This document shows positions 17,487-26,182 of a stretch of 64,000 bases of DNA, one piece after another. Each line of letters opens with the position of its first letter. The stretch's first letter is position 1. The translations under genes and the position numbers were made by a program. Below the pieces are notes generated by a model that was not told the DNA's origin, did not search any database, and saw only the letters and a program-made list of their open reading frames with translations. Source of the stretch: an endosymbiont of Escarpia spicata (GTDB taxonomy: Bacteria > Pseudomonadota > Gammaproteobacteria > Chromatiales > Chromatiaceae); contig QFXE01000018.1 in assembly GCA_003349915.1 (NCBI GenBank), forward strand, positions 62,001-126,000, read 5' to 3'.

Positions 17487-18944
17487 ATGATGAAGTTCAA
17501 ACCATCAAGTCCATCTGAGTTGTCAGTATTGCCGGGGCAATGGCTGTCGGAAACAGCTATCGGGTTTCCCGAATCCCCGGCAGTTTTGCTGGATGGTGAG
17601 ATAACCAGCTATGTCAGCCTGGAACGGCAGGTGGATGTTGTCTGCATCCGACTGGCTCAAGCCGGAGTTTCCGGTGTGGTGGCTATCTGCATCGAAAGTC
17701 GTTGGATGTCACTGTTGCTGTTTCATGCGGCTCTGAAGATGGGGTTTGCGCTGTTGCCGCTTGATCCATCTATCCCGGCAGAAAGGTATATGCCGCTGAT
17801 CAGGCAAAGTGGTTGCCGATTTGCCGTTGTGGATAAAAGTATGGCGGATTTTTTCACAGAGATTGATTACATCCCTGTATCCAGTTTGTTGGAACAGACA
17901 GCGCTTTCTCACCAATCTGCAGTGGAGCCAAACTCAGCCCAAGACGGTTCAACCGTGTTATTGGTGATTACTACCAGTGGCACCACGGGGGAGCCAAAAG
18001 GAGTAATGTTGACAAGTGCTAATCTGGCTGCCAGTGCAACTGCGGCCACGAGATACCTTGATCTCCAATCGGGTGATTGTTGGCTGAATTGTATGCCGAT
18101 GGTCCATGTTGCCGGCATAGCTGTCGCGGTCCGCTGTCTGCGGGTTGGCGCCACGCTGTTGCTGCATCAGGGGTTTGATGCGGCACGGATTTGGGACGAT
18201 ATTCTTCATCGAGGCGTTAGCCATATATCGTTGGTGCCGGCCATGCTGGCGAGCCTGCTTGACCAAAGCCATGGAAGACCGTGTCCAGCAAGTCTGCGTG
18301 TTGTGCTGATTGGTGGCGGCCCGCTTTCCACTACTCTTGCTGAACGTGCCCACCGCCTCCGGTGGCCGATTGTTGTCAGCTATGGAATGAGTGAAACCGG
18401 ATCACTTTGTGTAGCGGATGACACTGTCAATGCAGGGTTGACTGGTGGTGTTGCCGGTATGCCGCTGGAAGGCTTTGAGGTAGCGCTGAGTGATTCTCCA
18501 ACAGGGTGCATTCGTGTGCGGGGAGCAGCGGTGATGGCAGGTTACGTCAATCCGCAGCTGAATCCTGGTGAGGGTTTGCGCCAGGGCTGGTTCGAAACGG
18601 GGGATCTTGGGGAGTTCGATGAGGCGGGCCGCCTGCGGATAGTGGGGCGTGCAGATGATGTTCTTGTTTCCGCTGGCAGCAATATTCATCCTGCGTCGGT
18701 GGAGTCGTTACTCATCAAATGTCAGGGCCTGGAACAGGTTGGTGTAACGGGAAAAGAGGATCCGGTGTGGGGTCATCGGCTCATTGCATTCTATGTCGGC
18801 ACTATATCAGCTGAGGCGGTCGAGACCTGGGCGCGTGCCAATATGCCGGACAAACTGCGTCCCAGGGAGTTCTGCCAGGTGAAGTCGTTGCCCATAACCC
18901 GTTTGGGAAAGCTGGATAGGAAAGCACTCAGGGCAGATAGTTAG
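17487..18944 (+). CDS. menE: 2-Succinylbenzoate-CoA ligase
   Basis: 485-residue ANL-superfamily acyl-CoA ligase: phosphate-binding loop TTSGTTGEPKGVM near residue 162, VSYGMSETG, and the hinge region GDLGEFDEAGRLRIVGRADD with a C-terminal KLDRKAL lysine. In this context, beside menC, menA, menB, menD and menF, it should activate o-succinylbenzoate with CoA. The frame is open upstream to 17364, but ATG 17487 (directly followed by another ATG) gives the normal length. It is convergent with menI, overlapping by 17 bp. Confidence 0.92.
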   Translation: MMKFKPSSPSELSVLPGQWLSETAIGFPESPAVLLDGEITSYVSLERQVDVVCIRLAQAGVSGVVAICIESRWMSLLLFHAALKMGFALLPLDPSIPAERYMPLIRQSGCRFAVVDKSMADFFTEIDYIPVSSLLEQTALSHQSAVEPNSAQDGSTVLLVITTSGTTGEPKGVMLTSANLAASATAATRYLDLQSGDCWLNCMPMVHVAGIAVAVRCLRVGATLLLHQGFDAARIWDDILHRGVSHISLVPAMLASLLDQSHGRPCPASLRVVLIGGGPLSTTLAERAHRLRWPIVVSYGMSETGSLCVADDTVNAGLTGGVAGMPLEGFEVALSDSPTGCIRVRGAAVMAGYVNPQLNPGEGLRQGWFETGDLGEFDEAGRLRIVGRADDVLVSAGSNIHPASVESLLIKCQGLEQVGVTGKEDPVWGHRLIAFYVGTISAEAVETWARANMPDKLRPREFCQVKSLPITRLGKLDRKALRADS

Positions 18945-19335
18945 ACAACGCCTCCCGCAGGTCGTCAGGCAGCGCTCGGCGTTCTCCCTTGTAAGGGGAG
19001 ATCAGGACATGACTTGTCTCCACCTTCGCCAGTTCATTTTCATTCTGATCGTGAAAGCGGTAGCTGACAGTGAAAGAGGTATCTCCAATCGTTGCCACTT
19101 GCAGATGAACGGAGACCTTATCACCATGTCTGATTGGGCGAAGAAATGTGGCCTCGGTATGAATCAAAGGCAGGTGCTGGTTCTCTTCGATCAGGCTTTT
19201 CAGTTCGAAGCCAATTTCCGCCATGAAAGCCTCGTAGGCATTGTGTGCATGACGCAGGATGTGCGTAAAAAACATTACTCCGGCCGCGTCGATGTCATGC
19301 AGCGGAACGGTAAATTGATATACGTAGGTAGACAT
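18928..19335 (-). CDS. menI: Hotdog-fold thioesterase, probably DHNA-CoA hydrolase
   Basis: 135-residue 4-HBT type acyl-CoA thioesterase. The segment LHDIDAAGVMFFTHILRHAH carries the catalytic Asp-containing helix start of this family. Placed directly after menC (start 4 bp beyond its stop), it most likely hydrolyses 1,4-dihydroxy-2-naphthoyl-CoA before prenylation by MenA. The ATG at 19335 is chosen; an in-frame ATG at 19374 would overlap menC by 35 bp. Confidence 0.8.
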   Translation of the reverse strand: MSTYVYQFTVPLHDIDAAGVMFFTHILRHAHNAYEAFMAEIGFELKSLIEENQHLPLIHTEATFLRPIRHGDKVSVHLQVATIGDTSFTVSYRFHDQNENELAKVETSHVLISPYKGERRALPDDLREALSNYLP

Positions 19336-19339
19336 AATA

Positions 19340-20404
19340 TTAGGCTGTGGTGATTGGGCCGATTCCAAGTCCATGTGTATCAGGTAATATCATCTGACCA
19401 TTAGTGATGGTAAGGGGTTCTGCGATGTCCTCTTCCAGCCATTCACTGGTGGCCAAGCCCTGCGCCAGATGTCGGGAGGAGGGAATGGCCGCCGCCAACT
19501 GGGCAGTTGCCAGCACTCCCACCGCGCTGTCAACGGTTGTTGTGACAACGCACTCCACACTGGCATTTGCAGCCGATTCTGCAAGTTTTTTCGTAGATAG
19601 CAGGCTGCCGATCACCATGGGTTTGAGGATGAATCGTTTTACCGGAGGATCTACCAGGAGCTTGTCGATATGAAGTTGTGCAAGCGATTCATCAAGGGCC
19701 AGTGAGCAGTCGGTCCGATTCTGTAGTTTTGCCAAAAGTTTCAGGTCAGGTTCACGCAATGGCTCTTCAAGGGAGTCGATGGGCAGTCCTCGAATGCCAT
19801 CAATAAAGTACTCCGCATCCCTGGAACTCCATGCCTGGTTGGCATCCAGTCTGAGCCTGATCTTTTCCGGTAGTTGTTGTGCCAGTCCATGCAGTTGTGC
19901 CAGTTCATCCTGTGGACTCCTCACACCGACCTTTAATTTCAAGGTCGTAAAACCCTGCTCTATTTTACAGAATGCCCTTTTTTCTACTGAGTCGTCCAGA
20001 GTACCGATTACTGCGTTTACCAAAACATGGTCAGTGGCTTTTGCGTTGAGCCAGTGGCGCAGCGTGACCTGTTCAGACTGAGCAAAAAGATCGAGGAGTG
20101 CGGTCTCGAGGGCGAAACGGGCTGCAGGGGTTTGTGGGATTCCCGCAGTGTATCTCCGCAGCAGTTCAGAGGGTGATTTGCCCTCCGTGGCCGATAGCTG
20201 TTCTTTCAACCACTGCTTTGCAACCTCTGGTGGCTCGGTTCCGGCAACCTGCAGTGGGGCGCAATCCCCATATCCTTTGGCGCCATTGTTACAGGAGAGT
20301 TCTATCAGCCAGCCCTTCCGCTCGCAAAATCCCCCCATACTGCTCTGCCACTGCTGTCTGAGCGGTAGTGAATAGGGGATCAAGCGGGTTGATCGAATGT
20401 GCAT
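19340..20404 (-). CDS. menC: o-Succinylbenzoate synthase
   Basis: 354-residue enolase-superfamily enzyme dehydrating SHCHC to o-succinylbenzoate. Catalytic elements in order: LKLKVG (KxK), RLDANQAW, SLEEPLREPD, LALDESLA and ILKPMVIGS, giving the two lysines and the Asp/Glu/Asp metal ligands. It lies between menA and menI on the minus strand, with a one-base gap to menA. Confidence 0.95.
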   Translation of the reverse strand: MHIRSTRLIPYSLPLRQQWQSSMGGFCERKGWLIELSCNNGAKGYGDCAPLQVAGTEPPEVAKQWLKEQLSATEGKSPSELLRRYTAGIPQTPAARFALETALLDLFAQSEQVTLRHWLNAKATDHVLVNAVIGTLDDSVEKRAFCKIEQGFTTLKLKVGVRSPQDELAQLHGLAQQLPEKIRLRLDANQAWSSRDAEYFIDGIRGLPIDSLEEPLREPDLKLLAKLQNRTDCSLALDESLAQLHIDKLLVDPPVKRFILKPMVIGSLLSTKKLAESAANASVECVVTTTVDSAVGVLATAQLAAAIPSSRHLAQGLATSEWLEEDIAEPLTITNGQMILPDTHGLGIGPITTA

Positions 20405-20405
20405 C

Positions 20406-21269
20406 TCAGATTAGCAGGCCCAGGCTGAGCAGCAGGCCAAACATAAGTTGTAACTTCGCGGTGTGCGCCAGCAGTTGATTGAATTCGGGGCCGGCGGGAG
20501 TCGAGATGAAACGTTGTAAAAGCATAACAGCCCAGGGCAGGACAACGAGCGGCAGCCAGATGCTGGGGGTTTCTTTGCCCAGTATCAGAGGCAGCAGAAA
20601 CGGTGTCAGCAGCAGGAAGCCGTAGAGTATCCGGGCGCGCTTCCGACCCAGATGGAAGACCAGAGTCAGTTTGTGGGCGATCCGGTCGGTATCCAGGTCA
20701 CGGTAGTTGTTGACCAGCAGCACCGCTGCAGCCAAAAAACCCACGGCGCAGGCTGCGGCAAAAGCATTGAGGGAGAGTGTCAGGGTTTGGATATAGTAGC
20801 TGCCCATCACGGCGGCGAGTCCGAAGAAGAGAAAGACGAACAGTTCACCAGAGGCGCTATAGGCGATGGGTTTGGGACCGCCGGTATAGGCATAACCCGC
20901 AGTGAGGGAGATGAGTCCCAAGGCGATGATTGGCCAGCCCCCAATCCAGGCCAGATAGATTCCGATAAGAAAAGCGGTGCCGAAGCTGAGATAGGCTGCC
21001 TGCTTGACCTCTGTGGCAGTGAACCAGCCCTCTGCCGTGGCGCGGGCGGGACCCATACGGTCTTTTGTATCGGCGCCCCGTTCAAAATCTGCCGCGTCGT
21101 TGTGCAGATTGGTGCCGATCTGAATTAGCAGAGCCCCGAGAAGTGCCGCTATGGCAGTTACCCAGCTGAATTGCGAAGTCTCCGTCCAAGCGAGACTACT
21201 GCCCACCAACACCGGTACCAGTGAGATACCCAACGTTTTTGGGCGTATCGCGAGCAGCCACTGATTCAT
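20406..21269 (-). CDS. menA: 1,4-Dihydroxy-2-naphthoate polyprenyltransferase
   Basis: 287-residue UbiA-family membrane prenyltransferase. It has the first Asp-rich motif [14 protein letters not shown] near residue 55 and the second, [14 protein letters not shown], near residue 188, with eight or nine membrane segments. It makes demethylmenaquinone from DHNA. Its start overlaps the menB stop by 4 bp (ATGA). Confidence 0.95.
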   Translation of the reverse strand: MNQWLLAIRPKTLGISLVPVLVGSSLAWTETSQFSWVTAIAALLGALLIQIGTNLHNDAADFERGADTKDRMGPARATAEGWFTATEVKQAAYLSFGTAFLIGIYLAWIGGWPIIALGLISLTAGYAYTGGPKPIAYSASGELFVFLFFGLAAVMGSYYIQTLTLSLNAFAAACAVGFLAAAVLLVNNYRDLDTDRIAHKLTLVFHLGRKRARILYGFLLLTPFLLPLILGKETPSIWLPLVVLPWAVMLLQRFISTPAGPEFNQLLAHTAKLQLMFGLLLSLGLLI

Positions 21270-22096
21270 GGACGGCGGGGGAATTTGTCGAAGTCGGCCG
21301 GGCGTTTTTCCACGAAGGCATCCCGTCCTTCCTGAGCCTCATCGGTGAGATAGAAGAGGGCGGTGGCGTTGCCGGCCAACTCCTGGATGCCGGAGAGGCC
21401 ATCGGTTTCGGCATTAAATGAGGCCTTGAGAACGCGCAGGGCGGTGGGGGATAGTTCGAGCATCTCACGGCACCACTGTACTGTCTCCTGCTCCAACTCT
21501 GCTAGGGGTACGACCTTGTTGACCAGCCCCATGTCCAGTGCTTGTTGTGCATCGTATTGGCGGCAGAGAAACCAGATCTCCTTGGCTTTTTTCAGTCCAA
21601 CGGTGCGGGCCAGCAGTCCTGCACCCAGCCCACCGTCGAAACTTCCTACCCGCGGCCCTGTCTGACCGAAGCGGGCATTGTCCGCCGCGAGAGTTAGGTC
21701 ACAGATCAGGTGAAGCACATGGCCGCCGCCAATCGCATAACCCGCGACCATCGCCACCACGGGCTTCGGCAGTGTGCGGATCTGCCTTTGCAGCTCCAGT
21801 ACATTGAGATGTTCCACACCCTTGCTGTCTCGATAACCGCCGTCACCGCGGATCTTCTGATCCCCGCCGGAGCAGAAAGCGAGATCACCCGCGCCGGTGA
21901 GAATGATGACGCCGATCTTCGGATCGAGATGGGCATGGCGGAATGCTTGGCTGAGTTCCTCCACCGTTTCCGGCCGAAATGCATTGCGGACATGGGGCCG
22001 GTTGATGGTGATCTTGGCGATACCCTCCGACTGGTGGTAGAGGATATCTTCGAATGTCAGGTTCGGCGGTGTCTGCCAACTGATGGGGGTCTGCAT
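21266..22096 (-). CDS. menB: 1,4-Dihydroxy-2-naphthoyl-CoA synthase
   Basis: 276-residue crotonase-fold enzyme that cyclises o-succinylbenzoyl-CoA. Typical segments are [34 protein letters not shown] and [18 protein letters not shown]. The ATG at 22096 has AGGGCAACTT before it; an in-frame ATG at 22117 lacks a ribosome site. Coupled to menA by a 4-bp overlap. Confidence 0.95.
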   Translation of the reverse strand: MQTPISWQTPPNLTFEDILYHQSEGIAKITINRPHVRNAFRPETVEELSQAFRHAHLDPKIGVIILTGAGDLAFCSGGDQKIRGDGGYRDSKGVEHLNVLELQRQIRTLPKPVVAMVAGYAIGGGHVLHLICDLTLAADNARFGQTGPRVGSFDGGLGAGLLARTVGLKKAKEIWFLCRQYDAQQALDMGLVNKVVPLAELEQETVQWCREMLELSPTALRVLKASFNAETDGLSGIQELAGNATALFYLTDEAQEGRDAFVEKRPADFDKFPRRP

Positions 22097-22137
22097 AAGT
22101 TGCCCTGAGTGCTTCAAATAGATTGATTCTAACAGGC

Positions 22138-22854
22138 TTAGGGTTTCAATTTCAGATAGGCCTGTCGTTGAGGTTCCGGCAGTTTCTCTATGGCATATCG
22201 CAGCATGGTGCGTGGCATGGTTGCAGCGTGGCGATCGAGAAATTGTCTCTCTCTGGCAAGATCCCGTTTGCCGATCTCCCTGAGCATCCAGCCTACGGCC
22301 TTGTGGATTAGATCCTGGGGGTCGTCGACCAGTTTGTCGGCGATTTTAAGCGCATCCTCGAATTCCCCATTTTTGATGTAACGGAAGGTAGCGAGCATGG
22401 CGATGCGTCTTTGCCAAAGGTCGTCTGAGTCAGCCCATTCGTAGAGCTGAGACCTGTCGCGCTGTTCCAGCCAGGCACCGATGATATGGGGTGCGGAACT
22501 GTCAACCAGATCCCAGCTATTGATGTACACCATGTTGCGGACATAGGTCTGAAAGATCCTTTCCTTAACCGTAAGGTTACCCATCTCAAACTGGTGTATG
22601 AGGATGAAGAGGGCGGTGAGGCGCTCTTCATGAAATGCCGACTGCATAAGCTGTTCTACTGCTGGAAGGGCAAGGGTCTTGAATTGCCTGGCAACCCTGC
22701 GCTGATCCGGTACCACCACTCCATGAAACTGGTCCCCCTCTCCGTACTCGCCGGGACCGGTTTTGAAAAAGCGTTGCAGTATCTCGGCCTTGTCCGGTGT
22801 GATGTGGGACTTCAAGGCGGCGCGCAAGGCAGATAGTTCTTTTTGGTGGGACAT
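22138..22854 (-). CDS. DNA alkylation repair (AlkD-like) HEAT-repeat protein
   Basis: 238 residues of helical HEAT-like repeats with the AlkD-family signature: an N-terminal [19 protein letters not shown] segment, then [27 protein letters not shown] and [14 protein letters not shown]. AlkD-type glycosylases remove bulky or positively charged N3/N7-alkylpurines. Its place between menD and menB, on the same strand, is unusual; there is no obvious link to quinone synthesis, so it may be a passenger gene. The ATG at 22854 is preferred over one at 22911. Confidence 0.88.
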   Translation of the reverse strand: MSHQKELSALRAALKSHITPDKAEILQRFFKTGPGEYGEGDQFHGVVVPDQRRVARQFKTLALPAVEQLMQSAFHEERLTALFILIHQFEMGNLTVKERIFQTYVRNMVYINSWDLVDSSAPHIIGAWLEQRDRSQLYEWADSDDLWQRRIAMLATFRYIKNGEFEDALKIADKLVDDPQDLIHKAVGWMLREIGKRDLARERQFLDRHAATMPRTMLRYAIEKLPEPQRQAYLKLKP

Positions 22855-22911
22855 GGTGCTGATTTGACTCTTTATTGGCTTAAATTCCCCACAGCTTGCC
22901 GCTCCTACCAT

Positions 22912-24624
22912 CTAATTATTGAAATCCATCCAATAGTCAGCCTGGCGTAGCAGGCTCTGCTCCCGGTCGATCATCACTTCGATGATCGTGCCGTGTTTTT
23001 CCGTGATGGCTTCACTCAGGGCGGGTCTGAATTCGGCCTGTTTTGTAATACGGCGATAATCGATCCCGAACAGCTGCGCCGCCTGAGAGAAATCCAGGCC
23101 TGTGGGCATCAGCCAGTGTTTTTCAAAACCTTCCAGGTTGGCTTGTGGCAACTGCCCGAAAATAGCCCCACCGCCGTTGTTGAGCAGGATGATTGTTGCG
23201 TCCGAATCCCGCATGGCCAGCAGGCCATTCATGTCGTGAAAGAAGGCCAGGTCACCCAGCAGTCCAATAACAGGTTCGTTGTTGGTGGCTGCAATGCCGA
23301 GCAGGGTGGAGATGTTTCCGTCGATACCGCTGGCGCCCCGGTTGGCGAGGATACGGATCGCCTTGCTGGAGGTGCCGCTCCAACTGTCGAGTTGGCGTAT
23401 GGGCAGGGAATTTCCGCTGAATAGCGTAGCGCCGGATGAGATGCAATCGAAAATCTCGTCGATGATTTTGCCTTCAAAGGGGAGAGATTCAGGGGCAGGT
23501 TTCCGGTTGTTTATCGCCCGCTCCTGAGCGGCAAAATCATTGAACCAGTTATCCCCGGCAGAGACAGGATTCATCTCCAGCAATTTTTGGCACAACAGCG
23601 CCGGCGTGGCGCGTACCATCTCCGTCACCTGATGCAGCGGGTCGGGCCAGTTGCCGAAGGGGTCGCAGAGCAGGGTGGGGGCATCACCCTCTTCCAGATA
23701 GTTGAGCAGGGTTTTGGAAACGGGCGCAGCGCCGAATCGTAATACCCATGCAGGTTGATGTTGTTGACGGAAATCCGGATTGCGCAGAAAACCGTCATAG
23801 CGACTGATGATGTGCGACAGGTCATGATTGCCGAAACGCAGCTGGCTGAGTGGGTCGGCGAGAATCGGCGCTCCCAGTGCCTTTGCCAATCTTGTGACTG
23901 CATCCGGGAACTTGGTGTGATGGGCATTGGCTCCGCAGACGATCAGCCCGGCCCGGCCCGATAGGCAGGCGTGAATGTTTGTCGTCTGATTCTGATCCGG
24001 CAGGATTGATGGCGTTGGTGGTGTTTGCTTGGCGGTGGTTTTGGGTAATTCGGGAAACTGCTTTGGTACCAGTGGTTCCCTGAAGGGAAGGTTGAGATGC
24101 ACCGGCCCGGGATTGGGCCAACAGGCTTGGTGACCGGCGCGAATCCCCAGAGCGCGGATATAGTTGATCGCCTCGGGCGCAGCGGGTCCCGGATAATGAA
24201 AACCACGCACGTGGGAGCCGAACAGCCGGTTTTGATCGACAGACTGGTTGGCACCACAATTCTGCAGTTCTGGCGGCCTGTCGGCGCTGAGCAGGAGCAG
24301 AGGGATGTTCCCGCGGTTTGCCTCGATAACGGCGGGATACCAGTGTGCGGGAGCGCTGCCTGAGGTGGCGATCACGATCACCGGTTTGCGGTCGTGGCTG
24401 GCGAGACCTAGCGCAAAGAAAGCCGCACTGCGTTCATCGGGATGGTGCCAGCTGGTAATGTCGTGTCGCCGCTCGATCGCAAGCACCAGGGGCGTGGAGC
24501 GGGAGCCGGGAGAGATTACGGCATGATGGGCGCCGGTCGCCACTATCCCGTCAATCAGTGCGTCTGCCCAACGCAGATTGAGGGTTGCGGTATCTTCATT
24601 TACGCCCTTCGTATGTTCAGGCAT
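22912..24624 (-). CDS. menD: SEPHCHC synthase MenD
   Basis: 570-residue ThDP-dependent enzyme joining isochorismate and 2-oxoglutarate. Seen: the N-terminal pyrimidine-binding part with SPGSRSTPLVLA and HPDERSAAFFALG, the central GNSLPIRQLD, and the ThDP/Mg motif starting GDLAFFHD and ending in LLNN. The ATG at 24624 overlaps the end of menF by 8 bp and has a TGGAAG site; an in-frame ATG at 24648 is less likely. Confidence 0.95.
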   Translation of the reverse strand: MPEHTKGVNEDTATLNLRWADALIDGIVATGAHHAVISPGSRSTPLVLAIERRHDITSWHHPDERSAAFFALGLASHDRKPVIVIATSGSAPAHWYPAVIEANRGNIPLLLLSADRPPELQNCGANQSVDQNRLFGSHVRGFHYPGPAAPEAINYIRALGIRAGHQACWPNPGPVHLNLPFREPLVPKQFPELPKTTAKQTPPTPSILPDQNQTTNIHACLSGRAGLIVCGANAHHTKFPDAVTRLAKALGAPILADPLSQLRFGNHDLSHIISRYDGFLRNPDFRQQHQPAWVLRFGAAPVSKTLLNYLEEGDAPTLLCDPFGNWPDPLHQVTEMVRATPALLCQKLLEMNPVSAGDNWFNDFAAQERAINNRKPAPESLPFEGKIIDEIFDCISSGATLFSGNSLPIRQLDSWSGTSSKAIRILANRGASGIDGNISTLLGIAATNNEPVIGLLGDLAFFHDMNGLLAMRDSDATIILLNNGGGAIFGQLPQANLEGFEKHWLMPTGLDFSQAAQLFGIDYRRITKQAEFRPALSEAITEKHGTIIEVMIDREQSLLRQADYWMDFNN

Positions 24625-26071
24625 TTTCCAATGCTTCCAGCATCGCAAAAAATTTTAACTCAGTTTCCTTAAATTCGGCAGTAGGGTCTGAACCGGCGGT
24701 AATTCCGGCGCCTGCATATAGCTCCGCACAGTCACCATCGAGCAGGGCACAACGCAGGAGTACGGCCAACTCTCCGTCTCCAGATGCGCTCAGCCATCCT
24801 GCCGCGCCGGTATACCAGCCACGGTTGAGTGGTTCATTCTGCTGCAGCCAGGCAAAGGCCTTTTCGGATGATGCACCATTCACCGCGCCGGTGGGGTGTA
24901 GTTTGGCGGCGACATCCAACAGACTGACGCCGGGATTCATCTCTCCCCGAATTTCAGTCCAGAGGTGTTGCAGGTTTCGAAGCGGCATCAGTTGCGGTTT
25001 TTGAGGATGTCTTAGATGAGTACAGAGTGGTTCCAGAGCCTGCTTGATGGTATCAACCACGACGCGATGTTCATGTGCCGTCTTGGGATCAGACAGCAGT
25101 GCCTGGCCGAGCGCCAGATCCTTGTTCTCTTCGGCGCTACGTTGTGTGGTGCCGCCGACCGCATCGCAGATGATCTCTGAGCCCCGGCAGGAAAGCAGTC
25201 GTTCCGGCGTGGCGGCGGTCAGCGTTTCCCCATTGAAACGGGTGGCGAAATGGAGACTGCGGGGATAGAGGTAGTTTAGGGTTGCAGAGAGTCGTACAGG
25301 ATTCAGTGTGTGCTGGGCCTGCACCCTGATATGTCGAGCCAGCACGGTTTTTTCCAACTCGCCGCGCTTTATCCCGGACTGGAGTTGTTCAACCAGCCCC
25401 AGCCACTTATCCGGTGTTGGGGTCGATTCAATCCGGGTCAAGGTTGTGCGTTGTCCCGATGGTCCCGGTTTATGTGACAGCGTGGTAATCAGTTCTTCGA
25501 GGCGTCCGATCAACTGCCCCAGGATGACGCCTTTGTCGTTATCGACGTTGCAGTCCCAACTGCAGGAGAGTACGCAACTGTTGTCACGCTGTTGCAGCAG
25601 TAGTTGCGGGAGAAAGAGGCCGGTGTTGGGCATACCTTTCCACGCCGCATCCATAGGGTCGTCAGGTGCAAAGGCAAAGCCGATGAAAGTGATGGGGTGG
25701 CAGGTGGTCTGTTCAGGATCGAGCCGTATCCAACGGTTTTGCAACTGCTTGTATGCGGTTGCCAGGTGTTTCAACCGGTCGTCTCCGGAGGTGGTGACAG
25801 TCAGGGCATCTCCGATGCCGATGACATATTCATCCTGTTCGGGTTTGGCCCAGAAAAACCAGTTGTCATCAGCCATGGCCGACAGATTGTGCAGGTGGAC
25901 CTCCGGCAGAGGCAGCGTCAGGGTGACGACCTGATCTGAGGTGGCTGCATGGTCTTGCAGCACCTTCTTTAGTTTATTCTGGACGCGCTCGATAAGCGCC
26001 TGACGGTCAAACATAGACTTAATATTACCTGATTCAGAAATAGGAAAGGAGATTTCATGCTGGCCTGGCAT
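24617..26071 (-). CDS. menF: Isochorismate synthase
   Basis: 484-residue chorismate-binding enzyme, first committed step of menaquinone synthesis. The C-terminal domain has the family blocks LEKTVLARH, GGTTQRSAEENKDL, EHRVVVDTI, LHPTGAVNGAS and NRGWYTGAAGW. The ATG at 26071 follows AGGGAAG at a proper distance; the ATG at 26014 is an alternative that would trim 19 residues. First gene of the minus-strand men run; menH and the final methyltransferase are not in this window. Confidence 0.95.
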   Translation of the reverse strand: MPGQHEISFPISESGNIKSMFDRQALIERVQNKLKKVLQDHAATSDQVVTLTLPLPEVHLHNLSAMADDNWFFWAKPEQDEYVIGIGDALTVTTSGDDRLKHLATAYKQLQNRWIRLDPEQTTCHPITFIGFAFAPDDPMDAAWKGMPNTGLFLPQLLLQQRDNSCVLSCSWDCNVDNDKGVILGQLIGRLEELITTLSHKPGPSGQRTTLTRIESTPTPDKWLGLVEQLQSGIKRGELEKTVLARHIRVQAQHTLNPVRLSATLNYLYPRSLHFATRFNGETLTAATPERLLSCRGSEIICDAVGGTTQRSAEENKDLALGQALLSDPKTAHEHRVVVDTIKQALEPLCTHLRHPQKPQLMPLRNLQHLWTEIRGEMNPGVSLLDVAAKLHPTGAVNGASSEKAFAWLQQNEPLNRGWYTGAAGWLSASGDGELAVLLRCALLDGDCAELYAGAGITAGSDPTAEFKETELKFFAMLEALENA

Positions 26072-26119
26072 TACGTTTCTTCCCTGTATGGCCTATTGTG
26101 GGATTGTGGTGAATGAATC

Positions 26120-26138
26120 CGCGAGAGATTCTCTCGCG
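26120..26138. promoter_or_regulatory. 19-bp palindrome between divergent menF and VTT/flavoprotein genes
   Basis: CGCGAGAGA-T-TCTCTCGCG is a perfect inverted repeat with 9-bp arms, 44 bp upstream of the start at 26183 and 48 bp upstream of menF. It has the form of a repressor or activator operator; a cruciform or RNA hairpin is also possible. Confidence 0.45.
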
Positions 26139-26182
26139 TAGTAGAGTCTGACAAATACAATCATTGAGAGATTGCAGGACTG

